Source of the DNA: an uncultured Prevotellaceae bacterium
GTDB lineage: Bacteria > Bacteroidota > Bacteroidia > Bacteroidales > Bacteroidaceae
Length of the DNA: 64,000 nucleotides
NCBI GenBank assembly: GCA_902762325.1
Contig: CACWNV010000016.1
Span: forward strand, 29,408 to 93,407
Reading direction: 5' to 3'
Made by a program: the position numbers and the translations under genes. The notes beneath the pieces were generated by a model. The model was given only the letters and a program-made list of their open reading frames with translations. It searched no databases and was not told where the DNA came from. How positions within the stretch are numbered: the stretch's first letter is position 1; each line of letters begins with the position of its first letter. Below are positions 45,854 to 53,193 of the stretch, piece after piece.

Positions 45854-47746
45854 ATGGTACTAAAATACGATGTAATAATCATCGGCGGCGGGCACGCTGG
45901 ATGTGAAGCTGCAACAGCTTCTGCAAACATGGGAGCAAAGACGTGTCTGGTGACAATGGACATGAACAAGATTGCCCAGATGTCGTGCAACCCTGCCGTC
46001 GGTGGCATTGCCAAAGGACAGATAGTCCGCGAGATTGACGCGTTGGGCGGTCAGATGGGAAAGGTGACAGATGCCACCGCCATCCAGTTCCGCATGCTCA
46101 ACCGCTCCAAGGGACCAGCCATGTGGAGTCCGCGCGCACAATGCGACAGGGGCAAGTTCATCTGGGAATGGCGGCGGACGCTCGATCATACAGACAACCT
46201 CGATGTGTGGCAGGACCAGGCAGAGGAACTGATCGTGGAAGACGGACAAGCTGTCGGGGTCAGAACCATCTGGGGTGTGACGCTGTATGCCAAGAGTGTG
46301 GTCGTCACAGCCGGAACCTTCCTGAACGGCCTGATGCACATCGGCCGTAAGATGGTTAAGGGCGGACGCATTGCCGAACCTGCCGTGGAGCACTTCACAG
46401 AAAGCATTGCCCGTCATGGCATCCGATACGACCGGATGAAGACAGGAACACCTGTCCGCATCGACAAGCGCACGGTTCATTTCGAAGACATGGAAATCCA
46501 GCTGGGTGAAGACGACTTCCACCAGTTCAGCTTCATGGGCGGTCACCGCGCACTGGAGCAACGCCCCTGCTGGATCTGCTATACCAACGATGAGGTACAT
46601 GAGGCCTTGCGCGGCGGACTGGCTGACTCGCCACTTTACAACGGGCAGATTCAGTCTATCGGACCCCGCTATTGTCCCTCCATCGAGACAAAGCTTGTCA
46701 CCTTCCCGGAACGTGACCATCACTTGCTCTTCCTGGAGCCTGAGGGCGAAGACACAAACGAGATGTACCTGAACGGCTTCTCCTCGTCTCTCCCGATGGA
46801 TGTTCAGCTGAACGCCCTGCGGAAGATTCCCGGACTGAGAGATGTCAAGGTCTACCGCCCGGGCTATGCCATTGAATACGACTTCTTCGACCCCACCCAA
46901 CTGAAACATTCTCTGGAGTCGAAAGTGGTGAAAGGTCTGTTCTTTGCCGGACAGGTGAACGGTACGACAGGATATGAGGAGGCTGGAGGTCAGGGAACGC
47001 TGGCTGGCATCAATGCCGCTCTTCATGCCGGTGCCGACAGCCATCATCCTTCAGCTGACTGCCAGTTCGTCCTGCAACGTGACGAGGCGTATATTGGCGT
47101 GCTGATTGACGACCTTGTGACGAAGGGTGTTGACGAGCCGTACCGGATGTTCACCTCACGCGCCGAGTACCGCATCCTATTGCGCCAGGACGATGCCGAT
47201 GCCCGACTGACGGAAAAGGCCTACGAGCTGGGCATTGCCAAAAGAGACCGCTATGAATGGTGGATGCAGAAGAAAGAAGCCGTGACACGTATCATTGACT
47301 TCTGTGACAACACTTCCGTGAAGCCAAAGGACATCAACTCACAACTGGAAGCACTCGGCACTACCCCACTCCGCTTCGGCTGTAAGATCAGCGAACTCAT
47401 TGCCCGTCCGCAACTGACCATTAAGGATATGGCTGACATCCTTCCCCAACTGAAAGCCGTGCTTGACGAACCTGCCAACCGCAAAGAAGAGATTGCCGAG
47501 GCTGCTGAAGTGAATATCAAATACAAAGGATATATTGAGCGCGAACGACTCATTGCCGACAAGATGCACCGGCTGGAGAACATCAAAATCAAAGGTCGCT
47601 TCAACTATTCCGAGTTGCACGAAATATCCACCGAGGGACGGCAGAAACTGGAACGCATTGACCCGGAGACACTCGCTCAGGCAAGTCGTATTCCAGGGGT
47701 CAGCCCAAGCGACATCAACGTACTCCTTGTGTTGTTGGGAAGATGA
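45854..47746 (+). CDS. mnmG: tRNA uridine 5-carboxymethylaminomethyl modification enzyme MnmG (GidA)
   Basis: FAD-dependent partner of MnmE that installs cmnm5 at wobble U34 of tRNAs. 630 residues, full length. 'IIGGGHAGCEAATASANMG' is the FAD loop; 'SCNPAVGGIAKGQIVREID', 'TAGTFLNGLMHIG' and 'RPGYAIEYDFFDP' are family signatures; the C-terminal helical domain includes 'IPGVSPSDINVLLVLLG'. In many bacteria gidA lies beside the replication origin, which fits the parS-like sites just downstream. A TATTTTTG box lies 27 nt upstream of the ATG. Confidence 0.97.
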   Translation: MVLKYDVIIIGGGHAGCEAATASANMGAKTCLVTMDMNKIAQMSCNPAVGGIAKGQIVREIDALGGQMGKVTDATAIQFRMLNRSKGPAMWSPRAQCDRGKFIWEWRRTLDHTDNLDVWQDQAEELIVEDGQAVGVRTIWGVTLYAKSVVVTAGTFLNGLMHIGRKMVKGGRIAEPAVEHFTESIARHGIRYDRMKTGTPVRIDKRTVHFEDMEIQLGEDDFHQFSFMGGHRALEQRPCWICYTNDEVHEALRGGLADSPLYNGQIQSIGPRYCPSIETKLVTFPERDHHLLFLEPEGEDTNEMYLNGFSSSLPMDVQLNALRKIPGLRDVKVYRPGYAIEYDFFDPTQLKHSLESKVVKGLFFAGQVNGTTGYEEAGGQGTLAGINAALHAGADSHHPSADCQFVLQRDEAYIGVLIDDLVTKGVDEPYRMFTSRAEYRILLRQDDADARLTEKAYELGIAKRDRYEWWMQKKEAVTRIIDFCDNTSVKPKDINSQLEALGTTPLRFGCKISELIARPQLTIKDMADILPQLKAVLDEPANRKEEIAEAAEVNIKYKGYIERERLIADKMHRLENIKIKGRFNYSELHEISTEGRQKLERIDPETLAQASRIPGVSPSDINVLLVLLGR

Positions 47747-47788
47747 CCCGGCTTTAGAAAGTTAAGATTCTTTAACAAAAGAACATCA

Positions 47789-47804
47789 AGTTTCACGTGA
47801 AACA
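47789..47804. other. parS-like centromere site between mnmG and apt
   Basis: AGTTTCACGTGAAACA matches the conserved bacterial parS TGTTTCACGTGAAACA at 15 of 16 positions, with a perfect 14-bp palindrome GTTTCACGTGAAAC. It is intergenic. Likely bound by ParB/Spo0J for origin segregation; no parA/parB is in the window. Confidence 0.7.
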
Positions 47805-47841
47805 TAATTATTACAATTAACTATAAAAACAAGATAAAGAG

Positions 47842-48372
47842 ATGAACAACCAACTGCTTATTGACAATCTGCGCTGCATACCAGATTGGCCCATCAAGGG
47901 TGTCAACTTCAGAGATGTGACCACCCTCTTCAAGAACCCCGACTGTGTTAAGGAGATTACCAACGAGCTCTACGAGATGTACAAGGACAAGGGCATCACA
48001 AAGATTGTGGGCATTGAGTCCCGCGGCTTTGTCATGTCGTCCGCCCTCGCCGTCCGACTCGGGGCAGGAATCGTCCTGTGCCGCAAGCCCGGAAAGCTGC
48101 CCTGTGAGACCGTCCAGCAAAGCTATGCGAAGGAGTACGGAATAGACACGATTGAGATCCACAAGGACGCCATTGAAGAAGGCGACGTCGTGCTGCTCCA
48201 CGACGACCTGCTGGCAACGGGAGGAACCATGAAGGCCGCCTGTGACCTTGTGAAGAAATTCAAGCCGAAGAAGGTCTATGCCAACTTCATCATCGAACTG
48301 GTCAACGAGGGACTCAACGGCCGCAAGGCGTTCGACGACGACATAGACATCTCGACACTCATCCAGATCTAA
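47842..48372 (+). CDS. apt: Adenine phosphoribosyltransferase
   Basis: Salvages adenine to AMP using PRPP. 176 residues. 'IPDWPIKGVNFRDVTTLFKN' is the APRT N-terminal signature, 'GIESRGFVMSSALAVRLGAG' the flexible-loop side, and 'VVLLHDDLLATGGTMKAA' the PRPP-binding motif. It is flanked by two parS-like sites and followed by a 13-bp perfect hairpin. The 95-bp gap to mnmG holds the first parS site and no clear promoter. Confidence 0.96.
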   Translation: MNNQLLIDNLRCIPDWPIKGVNFRDVTTLFKNPDCVKEITNELYEMYKDKGITKIVGIESRGFVMSSALAVRLGAGIVLCRKPGKLPCETVQQSYAKEYGIDTIEIHKDAIEEGDVVLLHDDLLATGGTMKAACDLVKKFKPKKVYANFIIELVNEGLNGRKAFDDDIDISTLIQI

Positions 48373-48381
48373 GAAACCTAA

Positions 48382-48415
48382 TTTGTGGGAACGCTCAGTT
48401 ATGCGTTCCCACAAA
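48382..48415 (+). terminator. Perfect 13-bp hairpin after apt
   Basis: TTTGTGGGAACGC (48382-48394) and GCGTTCCCACAAA (48403-48415) with an 8-nt loop, 10 nt after the apt stop. There is no long T run, so termination would be weak or the hairpin may stabilise the mRNA 3' end. Confidence 0.55.
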
Positions 48416-48426
48416 CATTCATGTCA

Positions 48427-48442
48427 CGTTCCACGTGAAACA
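48427..48442. other. parS-like site upstream of uvrC
   Basis: CGTTCCACGTGAAACA keeps the GTTNCACGTGNAAC core and matches TGTTTCACGTGAAACA at 14 of 16 positions. It lies 638 bp from the site at 47789, between the apt hairpin and uvrC. Confidence 0.55.
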
Positions 48443-48478
48443 AAAACAATCAAGAACCGCACATTCAAAGCCTTTGAC

Positions 48479-50326
48479 ATGACAAAAGAGGAAAACGAGG
48501 AAAGACTAAAGAGACTGAAGAACATCGTTCTCAACCTTCCTGAAAAGCCAGGAAGCTACCAGTTCTATGACGACTCGCACACCATCATTTATATAGGCAA
48601 AGCCAAGAACCTGAAGAACCGTGTCTCATCGTATTTCCATAAGGAAGTGGACCGCTTCAAGACCAAAGTGCTTGTCAGTAAGATATGGGACATCAGCTAC
48701 ACCGTAGTGAACACAGAAGAGGATGCTTTGCTGCTGGAGAATAGTCTGATCAAGAAATACAATCCTCGTTACAACGTCTTGTTGAAAGACGGGAAGACCT
48801 ATCCGAGCATCTGCATAACAAAAGAGTATTTCCCAAGAGTTTTCAAGACAAGGAACATCAATAAGAAATTCGGCACTTACTATGGTCCCTATTCACATGT
48901 GACAAGCATGGAAACTATTCTCGATCTCATCAACAAGCTCTATAAACCGCGCACATGCCGCTTCCCCATCACAAAGGAAGGGATAGAGGAAAAGAAATAC
49001 AAGCCGTGTCTGGAATTCTACATCCATAATTGCGACGGTCCTTGCATCGGGAAACAAAGCTATGAAGACTATCAGGAGAAGATCCGCCAGGCACGAGAGA
49101 TACTGAAAGGCAACACGAGGGAAATCAGGAAAATGCTCTATGAACAGATGGCTGCTAAAGCGGCAGAATTGAAGTTTGAAGAGGCCGAACTGTTGAAAAG
49201 GAAATACATCATGGTGGACAATTTCTGCTCAAAAAGCGAGGTGGTTAGTCAGACGATAACGGATGTCGATGTATTTACCATCGTCGATGACGACAACAGA
49301 AACAATGCCTACATCAACTATATTCATGTCAAAAACGGCACCATTAACCAAAGTTTCACCTACGAATACAAAAGAAAGCTGGAGGAAACCGACCAGGAAC
49401 TGCTGCTTATCGCTATTCCTGAGATTCGCGACCGCTTCCATTCTACGGCAAAAGAGATTATCGTGCCTTTTGAAATAGAATGGAAAATAAAAGATGCCAC
49501 GTTCTTTGTTCCGCAACGAGGGGACAAGAAACATCTGTTAGAACTGTCTGAGATGAACGGAAAACAATACAAGTTCGACAGATTAAAGCAATCAGAAAAG
49601 CTGAATCCGGAACAGAAGCAGACAAGACTGATGAAAGAGCTGATGGACAAACTAAAGCTGAAAAAGCTTCCCTATCAAATAGAATGCTTCGACAATTCAA
49701 ACATTTCGGGTACTGATGCCGTGGCTGCCTGCGTCGTGTTCAAGGGGATGAAGCCATCCAAGAAAGACTATCGGAAATACAACATCAAAACGGTCACAGG
49801 ACCAGACGACTATGCTTCCATGCAGGAAGTAGTCCGCAGAAGATACTCAAGGATGATGGAAGAAGGCACTTCCCTACCCGACCTCATCATCACAGACGGC
49901 GGAAAGGGACAGATGGACGTTGTAAGACAGGTTGTGGAATTTGAATTAGGATTAGAAATCCCTATCGCAGGGCTGGCAAAAGACGACCGCCACCGCACAA
50001 ACGAACTATTGTACGGCTGGCCGCCACAGGTTGTCGGGTTGAAAACCGACTCGGAACTGTTTCACAAACTGACTCAGATACAAGATGAAGTGCATCGTTT
50101 CGCCATTTCATTCCACCGTGACAAGCGTTCAAAGCATGCTTTACATAGCGAACTGGATGAGATAAAAGGGATAGGACCGAAGACAAAAGACGCTCTAATC
50201 AGGCAATTCAAGACCGTAAAGAAGATAAAAGAACAGGATATGAATGCACTGACTGAAGTTATCGGTGCAGCAAAAGCAGCCATTCTTTATAATTATTTTC
50301 ATGAACAAGGGGAGAATTTGGAATAA
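48479..50326 (+). CDS. uvrC: Excinuclease ABC subunit C
   Basis: Dual-incision nuclease of nucleotide excision repair. 615 residues from ATG 48479 (MTKEENEERLKRL). The frame is open back to 48383, but that would read through the apt hairpin and a parS-like site, so the inner start is preferred. GIY-YIG domain ('PGSYQFYDDSHTIIYIGKAK'), a UVR motif around 200-235, RNase H-like C-terminal nuclease domain ('IECFDNSNISGTDAVA', 'DLIITDGGKGQMDVV', 'GLAKDDRHRT'), and the C-terminal helix-hairpin-helix 'IKGIGPKTKDALIRQF'. dtd follows 18 nt later. Confidence 0.94.
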   Translation: MTKEENEERLKRLKNIVLNLPEKPGSYQFYDDSHTIIYIGKAKNLKNRVSSYFHKEVDRFKTKVLVSKIWDISYTVVNTEEDALLLENSLIKKYNPRYNVLLKDGKTYPSICITKEYFPRVFKTRNINKKFGTYYGPYSHVTSMETILDLINKLYKPRTCRFPITKEGIEEKKYKPCLEFYIHNCDGPCIGKQSYEDYQEKIRQAREILKGNTREIRKMLYEQMAAKAAELKFEEAELLKRKYIMVDNFCSKSEVVSQTITDVDVFTIVDDDNRNNAYINYIHVKNGTINQSFTYEYKRKLEETDQELLLIAIPEIRDRFHSTAKEIIVPFEIEWKIKDATFFVPQRGDKKHLLELSEMNGKQYKFDRLKQSEKLNPEQKQTRLMKELMDKLKLKKLPYQIECFDNSNISGTDAVAACVVFKGMKPSKKDYRKYNIKTVTGPDDYASMQEVVRRRYSRMMEEGTSLPDLIITDGGKGQMDVVRQVVEFELGLEIPIAGLAKDDRHRTNELLYGWPPQVVGLKTDSELFHKLTQIQDEVHRFAISFHRDKRSKHALHSELDEIKGIGPKTKDALIRQFKTVKKIKEQDMNALTEVIGAAKAAILYNYFHEQGENLE

Positions 50327-50332
50327 TTTTAA

Positions 50333-50340
50333 TATATTTG
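50333..50340 (+). promoter_or_regulatory. -7 box abutting the dtd start
   Basis: TATATTTG with 4 nt to the dtd ATG, in the 18-nt gap after uvrC. It would give a leaderless transcript; the -33 element is not evident. Confidence 0.4.
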
Positions 50341-50344
50341 CAAC

Positions 50345-50797
50345 ATGAGAATAGTTATTCAGCGAGTTACACAAGCTTCTGTGACCATTGACGAAAAGGT
50401 CAAGGCGAGCATTGGCAAGGGTTATCTCATTTTGCTTGGGATAGAAGAAAGAGACGGACAGGAAGATATCGACTGGTTGGTAAAGAAGGTCATCAATCTT
50501 CGTGTGTTTGATGATGAGAATGGTGTGATGAACCGTTCTATCATGGATGCGGGCGGAGAATTTCTCGTGATAAGCCAGTTCACCTTGTTTGCTTCATACA
50601 AAAAGGGCAACCGTCCAAGCTGGTTCAGGGCTGCAAAACACGAGATTTCAGTTCCTTTATATGAGCAATTCTGCAATCAACTGGCTCAGGAATCCAACTT
50701 AACCGTGAAAACTGGAGAGTTTGGGGCCTATATGAAAGTTGAATTACTGAATGACGGTCCCGTCACAATCTTCATGGATACTCATAATAAAGAATAG
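50345..50797 (+). CDS. dtd: D-aminoacyl-tRNA deacylase
   Basis: Hydrolyses D-amino acids (and glycine mischarged on tRNA-Ala) from tRNA. 150 residues. Family signatures 'ISQFTLFASYKKGNRPSW' (SQFTLxA) and 'LNDGPVTIFMDT' (GPVT, cross-subunit Gly-cisPro) are both present; 'MRIVIQRVTQASVTIDEKV' is the typical start. It may be expressed with uvrC or from its own -7 box. Confidence 0.96.
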   Translation: MRIVIQRVTQASVTIDEKVKASIGKGYLILLGIEERDGQEDIDWLVKKVINLRVFDDENGVMNRSIMDAGGEFLVISQFTLFASYKKGNRPSWFRAAKHEISVPLYEQFCNQLAQESNLTVKTGEFGAYMKVELLNDGPVTIFMDTHNKE

Positions 50798-50821
50798 ATA
50801 AGGAGTCAAAAAAGCATTGAC

Positions 50822-51148
50822 ATGACGATTAAAGAAGCCCAAGAAACAGTAGACAAATGGATTAAAGAATATGGCGTGCGCTATTTCAGCGAACTGACAA
50901 ACATGGCTATACTGACAGAAGAAGTGGGAGAACTGGCTCGCGTCATGAGTAGAAAATACGGCGATCAGAGCTTTAAACCTGGGGAAAAGCAAAACCTGGG
51001 CGAGGAGATGGCAGATGTTTTGTGGGTGTTGATCTGTCTTGCGAACCAGACAGGAGTCGACTTAACCACGGAATTTGCTAAATCAATGGAAAAGAAAACA
51101 AAAAGAGATAGACTTAGACACATTGAAAATCCAAAATTAAAAGCATAA
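50822..51148 (+). CDS. MazG-like nucleotide pyrophosphohydrolase
   Basis: 108-residue all-alpha NTP pyrophosphatase. 'ILTEEVGELARVMSRKYGD' and 'LGEEMADVLWVLICLAN' give the EExxE and ExxD metal-binding acidic sets. It is a single-domain MazG rather than the full two-domain MazG; it probably hydrolyses non-canonical or excess (d)NTPs (substrate inferred). It sits 24 nt after dtd and 4 nt before deoC, in the same transcript direction. Confidence 0.88.
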   Translation: MTIKEAQETVDKWIKEYGVRYFSELTNMAILTEEVGELARVMSRKYGDQSFKPGEKQNLGEEMADVLWVLICLANQTGVDLTTEFAKSMEKKTKRDRLRHIENPKLKA

Positions 51149-51152
51149 AATT

Positions 51153-52046
51153 ATGATGAATAAAAGCAGTAAGTATGAAGAAGCATTAAGTCTGTACAAC
51201 ACAGAAGTAGACGATAATGCCGTTCGTGAAGCCGTTACGAAACTGATAGCAGAAAAAGTTCCGCAAAACGACACGTTAGAAGTGAAAAAGTTCCTGATGG
51301 GAAGTATTGAACTGACAACATTGAAAACGACCGACAGTGAAGAGAGTGTCCTTGCATTCACAGAAAGAGTGAACGATTTCGATGCTCAATATCCTGACCT
51401 TCCACACGTGGCTACCATCTGCGTATATCCTTGCTTTGCAAAGGTGGTCAGCGAGAGCCTGGAGATAGACGGTGTTGAGATAGCCTGTGTGAGCGGTAGT
51501 TTTCCCTCTTCTCAAGCCCTCATTGAAGTAAAGGTTGCTGAGACTGCACTTGCCGTCAAGGACGGAGCAACAGAGATAGATATCGTAATGCCTGTAGGAA
51601 AGTTCTTGAGCGGTGACTACGAAGGTGTCTGCGACGACATCAGTGAACTGAAAGAAGCCTGCGGAGAGGCTCCTATGAAAGTGATTCTTGAGACAGGCGA
51701 CCTCAAAACAGGTAGTAATATCAAGAAGGCATCTATTCTTTCGATGTACGCCGGAGCCGATTATATCAAGACATCGACTGGTAAGGAAAAGATATCAGCT
51801 ACTCCTGAGGCAGCTTACATCATGTGTCAGGCCATCAAGGAGTATTACGATAAAACTGGCATACAAATCGGATTCAAACCTGCAGGCGGTCTGAACACCG
51901 TGACAGATGCACTGATTTACTACACAATTGTAAAAGAAATTCTTGGTGAAAAGTGGCTTACTAACAAGTGGTTCAGGATTGGAACAAGTCGCCTGGCTAA
52001 CCTTCTGTTGAGCGAAGTAATAGGGGAGGAAGTCAAATTCTTCTAA
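51153..52046 (+). CDS. deoC: Deoxyribose-phosphate aldolase
   Basis: Cleaves 2-deoxyribose-5-phosphate to glyceraldehyde-3-phosphate and acetaldehyde in deoxynucleoside catabolism. 297 residues. Schiff-base lysine K206 in 'YIKTSTGK', proton-relay K242 in 'GFKPAGG', and D143 in 'EIDIVMPVG'. The N-terminus has about 60 residues more than the E. coli type before the TIM barrel proper. It starts 4 nt after the MazG-like gene; a strong terminator follows. Confidence 0.94.
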   Translation: MMNKSSKYEEALSLYNTEVDDNAVREAVTKLIAEKVPQNDTLEVKKFLMGSIELTTLKTTDSEESVLAFTERVNDFDAQYPDLPHVATICVYPCFAKVVSESLEIDGVEIACVSGSFPSSQALIEVKVAETALAVKDGATEIDIVMPVGKFLSGDYEGVCDDISELKEACGEAPMKVILETGDLKTGSNIKKASILSMYAGADYIKTSTGKEKISATPEAAYIMCQAIKEYYDKTGIQIGFKPAGGLNTVTDALIYYTIVKEILGEKWLTNKWFRIGTSRLANLLLSEVIGEEVKFF

Positions 52047-52070
52047 AGAAATAATGTTATAAACAAAAAG

Positions 52071-52113
52071 AAAACGGTACGATCTTATTTTCATAGAATC
52101 GTACCGTTTTATT
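52071..52113 (+). terminator. Bidirectional terminator between deoC and the polyprenyl synthase
   Basis: AAAACGGTACGAT and ATCGTACCGTTTT form a perfect 13-bp stem with A and T runs at either side, serving both convergent genes. Confidence 0.85.
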
Positions 52114-52129
52114 ATGAATGAAGATGAAA

Positions 52130-53107
52130 TCAACTACTCCGCTTTATAACGAAATCAAGATAGGCATTCAGCGCCTCTTTTAGCGACGGTTCATCTACAA
52201 ATCTTTCGATAAAGAGGGAAGCATCACGATGAAAATCATTCATCCTCTGCTCAGCATAATCAATACCTCCGCTTTCCTTAGCAAAAGCGACTAAACGGGC
52301 AATTTCATCCTGATTTACTGTTCCAGCCTTCACTTTGGCAGCCAAATTCTTCATCTTGACATCGTCCGTCTTATTCAAGGCATAGATCAAAGGGAGCGTG
52401 ATTTTCCCTTCAGCCATGTCATTGCCTGTAGGTTTTCCAATCTCTTTAGACTCAAAATAATCGAAAATATCATCTCTGATCTGGAAAATAATGCCGACGT
52501 TCTGCCCAAACTTACGCGCAGCCTCAACTTTTTCTTTAGAAGCATCGACAGAAAGGGCACCTATACCGGCACAAGTCTCAAATAAAGCAGCCGTTTTCTG
52601 CTTGATGACCTGATAATAAACATCCTCAGAAATCTCCTGATTACGTATATTAGTCAACTGTAGAATCTCTCCATTAGAAAGCGTTCTGCCCAGTTCAGCA
52701 AGCTCTTTAACGATTTCATCGCTATGTGTAAAGGAGACCGATAAAAGCGCGGTAGAAAGGATATAATCACCGACAAGAACAGCTACCTTATTATTATAAG
52801 AGGCATTAACAGACGCCTGCCCACGTCTCTCTTCGCTTTCATCAACAACATCATCATGAACCAAAGAAGCAGTATGTAGCAACTCTAAGCCCACAGCTGC
52901 ATGTTGTGTCGCTTCGTTCACCAACCCAAAATTCTTCGCAATGAGAAGAATAAGCATCGGACGCATCCTTTTTCCAGAACGATTCCTAATATGATCCAAT
53001 GCCTGTCCGAGCATGCCGTCTTTCCCAGAAAGAGACTTGTCAAAAAGCTGGACGAATTCTTCAAGTTCAGCTCCTATGGGTTGCTTGATAAGTGATAAAA
53101 AATCCAT
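52130..53107 (-). CDS. Long-chain polyprenyl diphosphate synthase
   Basis: Trans-isoprenyl diphosphate synthase building the side chain of menaquinone. 325 residues. First aspartate-rich motif in 'LVHDDVVDESEERRG', second 'IRDDIFDYFES'. The residues four and five before the first motif are Ser and Ala, small side chains that allow long products, so an octaprenyl or longer chain is likely. It is monocistronic, with TAATTTTG 17 nt before the ATG. It supports the quinone pool used by the sdh complex. Confidence 0.9.
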   Translation of the reverse strand: MDFLSLIKQPIGAELEEFVQLFDKSLSGKDGMLGQALDHIRNRSGKRMRPMLILLIAKNFGLVNEATQHAAVGLELLHTASLVHDDVVDESEERRGQASVNASYNNKVAVLVGDYILSTALLSVSFTHSDEIVKELAELGRTLSNGEILQLTNIRNQEISEDVYYQVIKQKTAALFETCAGIGALSVDASKEKVEAARKFGQNVGIIFQIRDDIFDYFESKEIGKPTGNDMAEGKITLPLIYALNKTDDVKMKNLAAKVKAGTVNQDEIARLVAFAKESGGIDYAEQRMNDFHRDASLFIERFVDEPSLKEALNAYLDFVIKRSS

Positions 53108-53124
53108 GAACCAAAATTTTGATA

Positions 53125-53132
53125 CAAAATTA
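53125..53132 (-). promoter_or_regulatory. -7 box for the polyprenyl synthase gene
   Basis: TAATTTTG on the minus strand, 17 nt before the ATG at 53107; -33 not evident. Confidence 0.45.
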
Positions 53133-53193
53133 CAGAAATTATCGGGATTAATAATAATTTTTTAGTAATTTTACACGATAAAAATAATTATTT

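Noticed and set aside
45860-47047. 395-codon minus-strand open frame
   Set aside because: Antisense to mnmG, which is unmistakable; shadow frame.
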